Assembly (NCBI GenBank): GCA_947500295.1
Contig: CANMRM010000003.1
Span: forward strand, 1 to 64,000
DNA length: 64,000 nucleotides
Reading direction: 5' to 3'
From: an uncultured Kordiimonas sp.
Lineage (GTDB): Bacteria > Pseudomonadota > Alphaproteobacteria > Sphingomonadales > Kordiimonadaceae
Under the pieces are notes generated by a model. That model searched no databases. It was not told the DNA's origin and was given only the letters and a program-made list of their open reading frames with translations. Position 1 is the stretch's first letter; each line of letters starts with the position of its first letter. A program made the translations under genes and the position numbers. Shown piece after piece: positions 29,534 to 38,953 of the stretch.

Positions 29534-30508
29534 ATGGCCCGCAGACCAGTTGGGGTGCCGCAAGCAGGGGATTTTCGGATCGAACGGACCCAACTGCCTC
29601 AACTGACTGCCGGGGACGTTTTGGTGGAGCTGTTGTGGATTTCGCTCGATCCGTACATTCGTCTTCGGATGGCTGGTCGTCATCTTGTTGGCAATTTATC
29701 GCCAGGCGATGCAATCAACAGTGAAATGGTAGGCAGGGTTGTTGAAACGGCTGCCCCGTCTATTCAAATCAATGACCTGGTTATTGGTTTTTCTGATTGG
29801 CAATCCCATGCGGTTCTTCGGGCGGACGATTTGAAGACACTGCCATCCTCCGACTACCCTTTGTCATATTATTTGGGTGTTTTGGGGATGCCGGGTCTTA
29901 CAGCATATGCAGGCATTGAGGCGTTGCTGCAGCCTACGGCCGATGACGTCGTGGTTGTCTCGGCGGCAGCTGGTCCGGTTGGGTCGTCTGTTGGGCAACT
30001 GGCGAAAGCGCGCGGTGCCAAAGTGATCGGAATCGCTGGCGGCGAGGAAAAGTGCCGCTGGGTTGTTGAGCGGGCGGGCTTCGACCACTGTATTGATTAT
30101 CGTCAGCAAGACATTCGGTCTCGCCTTAGCGAGATATGCCCTGCGGGGCCCAGCCAATATTTTGACAATGTAGGCGGCGACTTACTCAAGCTGATGCTTG
30201 AATGCATGCGGCCCTATGGCAAAATAGCATTGTGCGGCGTGATTTCGGATTACAATGAGGCCGATCCTGCCTCGGGGCCGGCGCCGCTGGAGATTATCAC
30301 CGCCCGTGCTACCATTATGGGCCTCGTGGTATATGATTTTGAGCATCTGCAAGATCAGGCGCGCGCGGCAATAAGCGGTCTCATTAACACTCATTCATTT
30401 GCCGTGCGAGAAGATATTGCAGAAGGCCTCGAAAATGCGCCCCTGGCTTTTGCAAGACTGATGAGAGGCGAGAACCAGGGCAAAGCACTGGTTCGCCTGT
30501 GCTCATAG
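29534..30508 (+). CDS. NADP-dependent MDR-family oxidoreductase (PTGR/CurA-like)
   Basis: LWISLDPYIRLRM, VSAAAGPVGSSVGQLAKARGAKVIGIAGG, YFDNVGGDLL. Confidence 0.87.
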   Translation: MARRPVGVPQAGDFRIERTQLPQLTAGDVLVELLWISLDPYIRLRMAGRHLVGNLSPGDAINSEMVGRVVETAAPSIQINDLVIGFSDWQSHAVLRADDLKTLPSSDYPLSYYLGVLGMPGLTAYAGIEALLQPTADDVVVVSAAAGPVGSSVGQLAKARGAKVIGIAGGEEKCRWVVERAGFDHCIDYRQQDIRSRLSEICPAGPSQYFDNVGGDLLKLMLECMRPYGKIALCGVISDYNEADPASGPAPLEIITARATIMGLVVYDFEHLQDQARAAISGLINTHSFAVREDIAEGLENAPLAFARLMRGENQGKALVRLCS

Positions 30509-30514
30509 GCACTG

Positions 30515-30937
30515 CTATCCCGGCGATGCATCCAGAACCTGGCTGAGCAACGGGCTCATGTGGACATTGAGCGCAACCCATTTAGAGGTGTGCTTGTCCC
30601 AGGCGCAGACCACCGTGCAAAAACCTGGGCGTTGCCTAAACCCGCTGTCACGGGGTTTGCCCCTGTCATTGTAGGACCCTGCCACCAGGCCCAGTCCGCC
30701 TTTGGCCATGAACTTCAATGGCTGTGGGCACCACTGGCGCTTGTCCCAAAGGCCATCCCTGTGGAAAGCCAAATGGTCGGCAAATCCATCTTTATCGAGC
30801 GGAAAAGGGACGTCGTCGCAAACGAACGTTCCATCATCCGAGCAAAAATCCAGCAGCTGCTGTGTGTTGTCGTTTTCAGGGTCGAGAAAAACCGCAAAGC
30901 CGGCGCGAAAGTCTCTTTCCAAGGTAGCTTGGTTCAT
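30515..30937 (-). CDS. SnoaL/NTF2-like protein
   Basis: Starts MNQATLERDFRAGF with RBS AAGGAGAATT; similar to its neighbour at 30949-31362. Confidence 0.6.
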   Translation of the reverse strand: MNQATLERDFRAGFAVFLDPENDNTQQLLDFCSDDGTFVCDDVPFPLDKDGFADHLAFHRDGLWDKRQWCPQPLKFMAKGGLGLVAGSYNDRGKPRDSGFRQRPGFCTVVCAWDKHTSKWVALNVHMSPLLSQVLDASPG

Positions 30938-30948
30938 CACAATTCTCC

Positions 30949-31362
30949 TTATGCCGGTGACTGGTTGACGACATGCCCGATGATGGGGCCTTGGTGCCAG
31001 CTGGCTAGCTTCCACTGGCCGCTGCTGAGAAACCAACCCTGACTGAACATCATTGGCCTGATCCGATAACCGGAGCCGGTTGGCTTGCCGCGAAAGGTGG
31101 AGAAGCCCACGACCGAGCCAGCATCTCCGGCGCAGGCAATCTTAAGATCGCGCGGCTTCCATGCAAAACCTTCCCAGTTGTCGGGGCCATGGAAGGAGAT
31201 GTGATCCTGAAATGCGGCTTTGTCGCCAGCAAAAGGCAAATCCTCATCCAAGATGACGGCATCTTCAATCATGCATCCATAGAAGCTCTCCAGGTCACCA
31301 GTTGCCAACGCGTTTTCCAGTGCCGCAAAGGCTTCTCTTAAGCTCTCCGTAGAAGCTTTCAT
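30949..31362 (-). CDS. SnoaL/NTF2-like protein
   Basis: EDAVILDEDLPFAGDKAAFQDHISFH.., an NTF2-like fold pattern. Confidence 0.6.
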   Translation of the reverse strand: MKASTESLREAFAALENALATGDLESFYGCMIEDAVILDEDLPFAGDKAAFQDHISFHGPDNWEGFAWKPRDLKIACAGDAGSVVGFSTFRGKPTGSGYRIRPMMFSQGWFLSSGQWKLASWHQGPIIGHVVNQSPA

Positions 31363-31408
31363 GCAGTTTCTCCTTTATTTTGGTTGCTCAATGGAGCATA
31401 TCACAGCT

Positions 31409-31426
31409 AATATTGTATGCAATATT
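31409..31426. promoter_or_regulatory. GntR-type operator AATATTGTATGCAATATT
   Basis: 18-bp palindrome with one mismatch, in the divergent promoter region 31363-31458. Confidence 0.6.
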
Positions 31427-31458
31427 GCTTGTCTATTTAACAAAGAAAGGGTGATGGG

Positions 31459-32241
31459 ATGGCAGTTGTGAAATGTGGATACGCTGATATTGGCGCCGGG
31501 CAGATACATTATCGATATCTGGGGGGCGAAGGGACGCCGCTCGTGTATTTCCATCAGACAGCAAGCTCCAGCAAAATGTGGTTAAAGGTATTTAGCCGCC
31601 TTTCAGACTTGGGCCCTCAGTACGCTTTTGATACGCCCGGGTTTGGGGGGAGTTTTGACGCCGAGGGAAACCCCAGCATGACAGACTATGCTGAATGGAT
31701 GGCGGAGGCACTCGCGGCGTGTGGAATAAACAGAGCCCATGTTGTTGGACACCACACTGGCGCTTGTATTGGGACCGAGTTGGTGGCTCGCCACCCAGAG
31801 ATTGCTGAAAGTGTAACTCTGATTGGGCCGGTACCGCTTACCACAGAAGAGCGGCATGAATTTTCGCTGCACTTTGGCACGCCGTTTACGCCGACCGTGT
31901 CGGGCAGCTACCTGATGGATAACTGGCACTATCTGGATCGGTTGGGCGCCCATCACGATGTTGAACTTTTCCACCGAGAAATGTGGGACATGATGCGGGC
32001 CTGGCAGGGGCGGGTGAAGAGCTATGCTGCTGTGTGGGAGCAGGACTTCACGAGCATGTATAAAAAACTGCCTGAACCCTTGTTGATAATGTGTGCCGCT
32101 GACGATGTTCTGTACCCGTTTTTTGACCGGGCGAAGGAGCTGCGGCCGGATGCGACAGCTGTTGTACCTGCTGGCGCAAACTTCGAACCGGACCTCGACC
32201 CGGATACAGTAGCAGACAGTATACGCTCCTTGATTTCTTAG
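31459..32241 (+). CDS. Alpha/beta hydrolase
   Basis: TPLVYFHQTASSSKMW, VVGHHTGACIGTELV, C-terminal DDVLYPFFDRA. Confidence 0.85.
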   Translation: MAVVKCGYADIGAGQIHYRYLGGEGTPLVYFHQTASSSKMWLKVFSRLSDLGPQYAFDTPGFGGSFDAEGNPSMTDYAEWMAEALAACGINRAHVVGHHTGACIGTELVARHPEIAESVTLIGPVPLTTEERHEFSLHFGTPFTPTVSGSYLMDNWHYLDRLGAHHDVELFHREMWDMMRAWQGRVKSYAAVWEQDFTSMYKKLPEPLLIMCAADDVLYPFFDRAKELRPDATAVVPAGANFEPDLDPDTVADSIRSLIS

Positions 32242-32311
32242 CATGCAATCATTCTCTATGTCGGGCCGATGTCGTTTGGCCGTGGGAAAGTGCCGCGCTT
32301 TCTCACGGTCT

Positions 32312-32833
32312 TTAACTTCTGGGCTCCAGGATGTTTCGATTAAGTACCGACTGGGTTGCCTGGTCATACAAACTGGTCAGGCGTTCAAATGCATGTGCTG
32401 CCGAGGCGAGGGCTGTTTCGAAATTATTGATCTCACCCACCAGCTCGACCAAAAGCTCTTGGCGCAACTCTGCGTAGGCATCAGTCGCCTTTAGGCCCTC
32501 ATCGGTCAATTCATAGCCAGCTTCGCGCTTGGAATTGCCTACGACTCGGTTAACCAAAGCGAACTGTTCAAGCTTTTTTAGCGAATATTGTATACTAGAA
32601 ACGTCGTTTCTGTTCAGAAACAGTAGCAATTCCGATAGATTTTGGGCCCCATCCCGCATCCGAATGGAGTGCAAAAGGCAAATATCCTGATAGCTGAGCG
32701 AGTAACCGGACACGGTTTTGTTCAGAAATACGCTCCAGCGGGAAAATGCCTCCATTGTCCTGATCATGGCGAGCTCTGCGCGTGTCAAGGTCGCAGCGTG
32801 TTGTCCGGTTGTCATGTATCGGTCGTCTGTCAT
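32312..32833 (-). CDS. MarR-like winged-helix transcriptional regulator
   Basis: LSYQDICLLHSI, LNRNDVSSIQYSLKKLEQFALVNRV, YELTDEGLKA. Confidence 0.72.
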   Translation of the reverse strand: MTDDRYMTTGQHAATLTRAELAMIRTMEAFSRWSVFLNKTVSGYSLSYQDICLLHSIRMRDGAQNLSELLLFLNRNDVSSIQYSLKKLEQFALVNRVVGNSKREAGYELTDEGLKATDAYAELRQELLVELVGEINNFETALASAAHAFERLTSLYDQATQSVLNRNILEPRS

Positions 32834-33000
32834 AGGTTATCTACCTGTAAATAAACAATTAATTTGCAAGCCACATTCTGCTGAATGATGCGTGTCACTA
32901 CATCATTCAGCTGGCATATCAGCCAAAATATTTAAAACACAGCTAAATTAGCTGTATTAAACTTATCATTGGCTATCTTTTTTGGCCATATCTTTAATAG

Positions 33001-33014
33001 TTGACATGGATCAA
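33001..33014. promoter_or_regulatory. FNR/FixK-type box TTGACATGGATCAA
   Basis: Matches TTGAY-N4-RTCAA, upstream of the TonB receptor gene. Confidence 0.45.
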
Positions 33015-33040
33015 CTTACCCTATCGTATAGCATACGAAG

Positions 33041-33050
33041 TTGTATACAA
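33041..33050. promoter_or_regulatory. GntR-type operator TTGTATACAA
   Basis: Perfect palindrome identical to 27424-27433; preceded by TCGTAT-agc-ATACGA at 33024-33038. Confidence 0.6.
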
Positions 33051-33185
33051 TATTAACACAAAGAACACTTCACAAACTGGGGAACCAGACACCTGCAGGG
33101 CGGTCGAAAGCACCGTGTTGACCGTTATCGGCGCAATGACCGCTGTTCCAGGTTTCTGCTGCGTGTCAAGCATTGGGAGAACACG

Positions 33186-35378
33186 ATGAGCCATTCAAAA
33201 CTGATCTCTAGGGCGTCAGTTACTGCGATTTTAGCCGTACTCGCATCACCGGCCTATGCTCAGGCAACACAGAGCAGTGACGAGGAAGAAGTCTTTCTCG
33301 AAGAAGTGATCGTTACTGCCTTGCGCCGCAACCAGACGTTTCAAGACGTGCCGGCAGCAGTCAGCGTCTTTGATGCGGCAACGATTGAAAGAGCCGGTAT
33401 TACGCGCGCGGATGATTTCGTGGCCCTCATTCCAAATGCGGCTCTCATAAATACCAATACGGAAGGTGAGGCTTTTCTTGTTCTTCGCGGGATGGCGCCG
33501 GCACGTAACGCAGAGACCTCCACTGCTATTGTCATTGATGGTGTTTTGGCGACCGGCCCAAACGAGCTCAACCAGGAATTTTTTGACATACAGTCAATCG
33601 AGGTGCTGAAAGGGCCTCAGGGCGCGCTTTATGGCAGAAATGCTGTAGGTGGTGCGGTGGTCATCCGGACGGCTGAGCCTACAAACGAAGTTGATGGAGA
33701 CGTCCGGATCGGCTTCGGTGAAGAAGGGCGGGTGCTTGCGCAGGGGTCTGCCAGTCTTCCCTTGATTGAGGACAAGCTATTTGCGCGCATTAGCGTTCAA
33801 CACCACCAGCGTGGTGGCAAACTCGAAAACATATTCACCGGTGAGGAACGGGACCGCTTTCGTAGGCAAAACTTCCGCGGTCGCCTGATATACCGGGCTT
33901 CTGAAAACCTGGATATTGACCTGAGAGCCTATGGCGGCCTTGTTCGGGACACTGGTGGTATTGCCGCCGTTGCAGACATCCGACCGGAAGGGCTGGACGT
34001 GAATGCGCGCCTTCCCGATTTCCAGAATAACATTCCAAGTTTCAATGATCAGGACAGGTATGGATTTGCCCTGAAAGTTGACTATCAGTTCGAAGGCGCC
34101 GAGCTAACCTCGACAAGCGCTTACAACTTTACAGAGGACCGCTATGGTCAGGATAATTTTCCTTATCTGTTTGGGGATACGGCAGCCGAAGGCGGAGGTG
34201 GCCTGACACAATATGTGCTGTTCAACTACGAAACCCTCAGCCAGGAACTCCGCCTCTCATCCACAACAGACGGCCCGTTCAGCTACATTGCCGGTGTCTA
34301 TGCCGCGCGCATTTATAATGACCGACTGACCAATCTCGCAACAGACACAGACGGCATTTTGCTGGATGGTCGGCAGCCAAATCTCGGCGATGTCAACACC
34401 ACGTTCGCGTTCAGGGACGATGAAACCAGACGAACCAACCTGGCCGCCTTCCTGAACCTGTCCTACGACGTCACTGACAAACTGTCTGTCACGGCGGCGG
34501 TTCGCTACGATGATGAGGAAGCCACAGTGGAAGACCTGGCGCCTGAGCCCTTTACCACCACACCGGGTGCGGAAAGAGAGGGCAGCTACTCCGCATGGCA
34601 ACCAAAGTTTTCTGCCAACTATGCTTTCACTGATGATTTCAGTGTGTATGCGAACTGGGGTCGTTCTTTCAAAGCCGGAGGATTTAATCCAACGGGTGCG
34701 GGAGATCTCGTAAGAGAATTCAACCCTGCCTCCACGGTTGTGGACGAATACGGCGAAGAAACCTCGTCAAGTTTTGACGCGGGTTTCAAGGCACGCATGA
34801 TGGACGGCAAGCTGCAGCTCAACGGTGCTGGCTTCTATACGCGCGGCAAGAACTTTCAGGTTTTTGAGTTCTTCCCAGGGCCGAGCCTGCAGGCGATCGC
34901 ACAGGTTGAGCGTGTCCGAATTCAGGGTTTTGAAGTCGAAGCAACGCTGCGGCCCACTGACAATCTGATGCTGTCAGCCAATTATGGCTATACGGACGCG
35001 ACCATTCGCGAACTGGCATCAGACCCAAGTCTCGAGGGGAACCGCACGCCCTACGTCCCCAAAGATACATTTGTGGCGACAGGCCAGTATGAATTCCCGG
35101 TCAACGATGATTACTCCGTTGTGACACGCATAGACTATAATCGTATCGGAAAGACGGTATTCAATATTGCAAACACACCAGGTACGGAACGTGATCCAGT
35201 CAATCTCGTAAACCTCCGTGTCGCTCTCGAAACGGATCAATGGACCCTCGCTTTCTGGGCTAAAAACCTGTTTGGCGAATTCTATCAGTCAGAACCGGTC
35301 ATCTTGTTCCCGACGGTTGCTGCAACGTTCCGCGGCGCACCCAGCTACTGGGGTGCTGACTTCAGTTACCGTTTTTAG
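33186..35378 (+). CDS. TonB-dependent receptor
   Basis: Signal peptide, EEVIVTALRRNQTFQDVPAAVSVFDAATIE plug, LKGPQGALYGRNAVGGAVVI, C-terminal GADFSYRF. Confidence 0.95.
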   Translation: MSHSKLISRASVTAILAVLASPAYAQATQSSDEEEVFLEEVIVTALRRNQTFQDVPAAVSVFDAATIERAGITRADDFVALIPNAALINTNTEGEAFLVLRGMAPARNAETSTAIVIDGVLATGPNELNQEFFDIQSIEVLKGPQGALYGRNAVGGAVVIRTAEPTNEVDGDVRIGFGEEGRVLAQGSASLPLIEDKLFARISVQHHQRGGKLENIFTGEERDRFRRQNFRGRLIYRASENLDIDLRAYGGLVRDTGGIAAVADIRPEGLDVNARLPDFQNNIPSFNDQDRYGFALKVDYQFEGAELTSTSAYNFTEDRYGQDNFPYLFGDTAAEGGGGLTQYVLFNYETLSQELRLSSTTDGPFSYIAGVYAARIYNDRLTNLATDTDGILLDGRQPNLGDVNTTFAFRDDETRRTNLAAFLNLSYDVTDKLSVTAAVRYDDEEATVEDLAPEPFTTTPGAEREGSYSAWQPKFSANYAFTDDFSVYANWGRSFKAGGFNPTGAGDLVREFNPASTVVDEYGEETSSSFDAGFKARMMDGKLQLNGAGFYTRGKNFQVFEFFPGPSLQAIAQVERVRIQGFEVEATLRPTDNLMLSANYGYTDATIRELASDPSLEGNRTPYVPKDTFVATGQYEFPVNDDYSVVTRIDYNRIGKTVFNIANTPGTERDPVNLVNLRVALETDQWTLAFWAKNLFGEFYQSEPVILFPTVAATFRGAPSYWGADFSYRF

Positions 35379-35395
35379 AGACCACCGAATATGTA

Positions 35396-35455
35396 GGTTT
35401 CGCTATCTTGCCAGTTTGGCCTGAAAGCGCAGCAATTGAGCTTGATAGCGAAACC
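35396..35455 (+). promoter_or_regulatory. Long-range stem-loop between TonB receptor and cupin genes
   Basis: GGTTTCGCTATC (35396-35407) pairs with GATAGCGAAACC (35444-35455); inner hairpin GCCAGTTTGGC. Confidence 0.55.
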
Positions 35456-35475
35456 ACTAAACAAGGAGATTTGAT

Positions 35476-35910
35476 ATGCCGATAGGATTGGCACCAACCC
35501 CTCGCTCTACGTTTGAGGCGCACACAATTGACCATGAGGCCATGGATAAAGCGCCGCTACTTGATTTGCCGTTCAACCCTGGTGTTCAGGTTCGTGGCTA
35601 TAGCGCTATCAATCAGCCGAACTGCCAGATCATCATTGAGGACTTTATGCCGGGTGATGAGTTTTCCTGGACCTTTACCCACGACGAGATGCAGTACGCC
35701 CTGTCGGGCGAGATGGAACTCGAAGTGGCACTCCCCCCTCTTTATCAGGAAGTGATAAAAACCCGGATCACCCCTGGCACACTTTTCACTTATCCAGTGG
35801 GTGCGCGGAAGACGGTGAAAGTCGTCTCTGATGTTCCGTTCCGGCATATCTGTTTTTGTCCTCCCAGCCCCAACTACCCGTTCCCAACACTGGAAGACCT
35901 TAAAGGTTAG
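35476..35910 (+). CDS. Cupin domain protein, paralog of 29062-29508
   Basis: WTFTHDEMQYALSGEMELEVALPP and VVSDVPFRHICFCPPSPNYPFP. Confidence 0.75.
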   Translation: MPIGLAPTPRSTFEAHTIDHEAMDKAPLLDLPFNPGVQVRGYSAINQPNCQIIIEDFMPGDEFSWTFTHDEMQYALSGEMELEVALPPLYQEVIKTRITPGTLFTYPVGARKTVKVVSDVPFRHICFCPPSPNYPFPTLEDLKG

Positions 35911-35939
35911 AGCCAGCAATCGTGCAAGGAGACGTCAAA

Positions 35940-36524
35940 ATGCCAAGCCCCCAGGTGCCGCCACTGCCCCGAGACCAGTTGCCTGAAGACCTTAAACCGC
36001 TTTTCGATACAAGTGAGGAGCGAACGGGTGACGCGACCATCGTCAGTGTCATGGCTCAGCAGCCGGATATTTTGCGATGGTATTTTGGCGAGTTCTACGA
36101 CGGCCTTTTTTACAACCAGCATAAGGGTATGCGAGTCGATGTGCGGACAAAGGAGCTGCTACGCCTGAAACTTTCCAAGCAGCATGGGTGTCAATTTTGC
36201 AATCGTTTCAACACGGTAGAAGCAAAAGAAGCGGGCATTACCGATGCCATGATTGATGCAATTTTTGATGTCTCCTCATCTGAATTCAGCGAAAAGGACC
36301 GAGCAGTGCTGATGCTGGCGGAAGAGATGATGTTGCAGAATATGGAGGGCCAGCTTTCGGCCGGTTTGTATCAGCGTCTTCGCGCACATTATGACGAAGG
36401 TCAGATCATCGAAATTGGATTTATTGCGGCCGTTCTCACAGGGGTTGCCAAATGGATATTCACCTTCGACATGGTGAATCGGGAAGAAACATGCCCGATC
36501 GGTCCCCCGAAAGCCGCTGAGTAA
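35940..36524 (+). CDS. Carboxymuconolactone decarboxylase/AhpD-like protein
   Basis: RTKELLRLKLSKQHGCQFCNRFNTVEAKEAGIT. Confidence 0.85.
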   Translation: MPSPQVPPLPRDQLPEDLKPLFDTSEERTGDATIVSVMAQQPDILRWYFGEFYDGLFYNQHKGMRVDVRTKELLRLKLSKQHGCQFCNRFNTVEAKEAGITDAMIDAIFDVSSSEFSEKDRAVLMLAEEMMLQNMEGQLSAGLYQRLRAHYDEGQIIEIGFIAAVLTGVAKWIFTFDMVNREETCPIGPPKAAE

Positions 36525-36583
36525 AGCCAAAAGTAGTCACCCCCCACCCCTAGAGGTCAGAAGTCAATACAGGAGTAAGTTTT

Positions 36584-37735
36584 ATGGAAGCAGAAATGGA
36601 CCTGAAAAACCAGTATCAACACTCGGTTTTGCCCACAACCACATCGGATGAGTTCGCCCGTCAGGAATTTGTCAAAAGCTTCAAGTTTCATCTTGCATCG
36701 CAGGTGTCTCCTGGAAACCGCCTAGCATACGAGAAGCGGGCGTCCGGCAATGCGAAAGACTACAAAGATATCCGGCGCGAAATGGAAAATGACGACTATT
36801 TCCGCTTCTGGAGCGCGCTGCAGCGCAACAGCCAGGAGATGATGTGGAAGTCAACACAGGTTCCGGTAGAGCGGGAACTCGATCATATTGTCGCAAAAAG
36901 CAAGGGTGCGGAGCAGGGGCTGGGCTCCCTGACGCTGGATACTTCGCTTGAAATTCCGCGCTATCATCAACTGGTGGATATCCACTGCATGCCCGGCGGC
37001 TATCACAGTGAATTCAGGCAGGATGATATTGCCAATGGTGCTCTCTATGACAGGGCTGTTTATCTCTACGCAATGGGTCGCATGGGGCCTCTCAATTCTG
37101 ATATTGGCGACACAACCATTGCCTATCTCAAAGAAAACTTCTCGGACCTGAAGCCCAAGCGTATTCTTGACATGGGCTGCACGGTTGGCCACTCGACATT
37201 ACCCTACTGCGACGCTTATCCCGAGGCCGAAATCTATGGCATCGATGTTGGCGCACCGGTCCTGAGGTATGCACACGCGCGCGCTGAAAGTTTGGGCAAG
37301 GCTGTTCACTTCAGCCAGCAAAATGCCGAGAGCACGAACTTCGAGGATGGATCGTTTGATTTGATCGTCAGTCACATTCTTGTGCACGAAACCAGCCACA
37401 AAGCCATCCGCAACATCATGCGCGAGGCGCACAGGCTGTTGTCGCCAGGCGGCGTCGTGATCCACGCGGAAACCCCTCCCTACAAAGACCTGGATGCCTT
37501 TGATGCCTTCATGCTGGACTGGGACACGCGTAACAATAATGAGCCTTTCTGGGGTGCGAGCCATGAAATCGACCCGCAAGCGATAGCCAAGGAAACAGGC
37601 TTTGACCCCGGCAAGGCTTTTGAAGGTATGCAATTAAGCGCCTTCGATGCCGCCGAAGCCAAGCGAACCAAAGTTTTCCAGGGTGGAGACTTTGCTGGTG
37701 GCGGCATGTGGTATGTGTGGGGCGCTCAAAAATAG
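36584..37735 (+). CDS. Class I SAM-dependent methyltransferase
   Basis: Motif I RILDMGCTVGHSTLPYC; GVVIHAETPPY. Confidence 0.8.
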   Translation: MEAEMDLKNQYQHSVLPTTTSDEFARQEFVKSFKFHLASQVSPGNRLAYEKRASGNAKDYKDIRREMENDDYFRFWSALQRNSQEMMWKSTQVPVERELDHIVAKSKGAEQGLGSLTLDTSLEIPRYHQLVDIHCMPGGYHSEFRQDDIANGALYDRAVYLYAMGRMGPLNSDIGDTTIAYLKENFSDLKPKRILDMGCTVGHSTLPYCDAYPEAEIYGIDVGAPVLRYAHARAESLGKAVHFSQQNAESTNFEDGSFDLIVSHILVHETSHKAIRNIMREAHRLLSPGGVVIHAETPPYKDLDAFDAFMLDWDTRNNNEPFWGASHEIDPQAIAKETGFDPGKAFEGMQLSAFDAAEAKRTKVFQGGDFAGGGMWYVWGAQK

Positions 37736-37819
37736 GTTCGCCACTTAAGCAGTCTCCTCGGGTGGCGCACTCCTTCCTCTATGCGTCACCCACCTTCATT
37801 TCCCCAAAAGGATCGGACA

Positions 37820-38164
37820 ATGACAATTTTACAAAAAAAAGCACGGGGTCGTCGCCCGGAGTATTTTGAAGACCCGGCTGTCGACAAGCTTATGGCCATC
37901 ACCATGGCACTGGCTGGAGAAGTAGCGGTCATGCGCGACAGGCTCGACACCATTGAGCGCCTCTCGGAAGCCGGTGAAAAAATCTCTCCAGGCGCTGTGG
38001 ATGCTTATCAGCCAGACCCAGATGTGCGCGCAGCGCGTGACGCCTGGCGGGAGGACTATCTGGACAATGTCCTGAGGATCGTCCACCAGGAACTTGAAGG
38101 CATGCAACGCGATAGCGACAGCAAGGCCTATGAGGAAAATGTCGAGGACGTGGAGAAGAAATAG
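37820..38164 (+). CDS. Hypothetical protein
   Basis: 114 aa MTILQKKARGRRPEYFEDPAVDKLMAI..; no recognised domain. Confidence 0.5.
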   Translation: MTILQKKARGRRPEYFEDPAVDKLMAITMALAGEVAVMRDRLDTIERLSEAGEKISPGAVDAYQPDPDVRAARDAWREDYLDNVLRIVHQELEGMQRDSDSKAYEENVEDVEKK

Positions 38165-38216
38165 TTTCGTCTCAGTCTTTTTGAACTAACACGCAGGCAG
38201 ACAATGCAGGGGCGTG

Positions 38217-38831
38217 TCAAGGAACCATTTTTCCCTGCTGGGCGGGTGGATCTACGGTTGCGATGGTTTCTGGTTTGTTGGTAGAGGTCGCAGCTTCAAT
38301 TTTCCAGCCATCATTTGTTTTGCGATAAATTGTGGTCCAGGCAAATTCCGTCCGTTCTTCGAGTGCGTCGCCGGCTTCGTTTTTGAATCGAATCAAAACT
38401 TCCTTGTGAACAATTTTATAGGCTAGCGTGAAGTCGTCGGAGAATCTCACGATTGGCGGCGTGATGTCATCCCATTTTAGAAACTCAACGGAATCGTAAT
38501 ACCGTTTTCTCCTTGCTATGAATTCGGACACTGACTGATGCCGAATGTTACCCCTGCTGATGGCGATATAGGCGTCAGATATGAGGTTCGCCGATGCAGT
38601 ACTGTCCTTGTCGAAATGGATTGACCTTTGAGCATTGTGGAGGGCCAGTATTTCCGTCATCGCCGCTTGTTCTTGTGTTGCCCTATCAGCTTGCAACCCG
38701 CAGGCGGTGAGCAAAAGCGGCCAGCTGATCACGACGACCAAGTTGAACAAAGCTCGGATGCGCCGGGCACCCGAGAGAATTGACGGCGACATGATGCGGC
38801 AGGATAGCACCAACAGAGGCAGTTTAATCAT
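38217..38831 (-). CDS. Putative lipoprotein, NTF2/DUF4440-like
   Basis: Lipobox LLTACG; compact alpha+beta pattern. Confidence 0.55.
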   Translation of the reverse strand: MIKLPLLVLSCRIMSPSILSGARRIRALFNLVVVISWPLLLTACGLQADRATQEQAAMTEILALHNAQRSIHFDKDSTASANLISDAYIAISRGNIRHQSVSEFIARRKRYYDSVEFLKWDDITPPIVRFSDDFTLAYKIVHKEVLIRFKNEAGDALEERTEFAWTTIYRKTNDGWKIEAATSTNKPETIATVDPPAQQGKMVP

Positions 38832-38953
38832 GGGGCCTGATGATACCTCATGTATCGGGTTTGTCGCAATGGCAACTCAACTGGTGACAGGCCGTCCCCA
38901 GTTTTGTCACGCTTGCCTTAGTACCTATAAGAAGTAAGCGGGGGAGAATAAAT

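Noticed and set aside
31603-32367. 254-aa minus-strand ORF
   Set aside because: Antisense to a clear alpha/beta hydrolase.
32584-32598. AATATTGTATACTAG, a partial match to the GntR operator
   Set aside because: Lies inside the MarR-like coding sequence and only the left half matches; could be chance.
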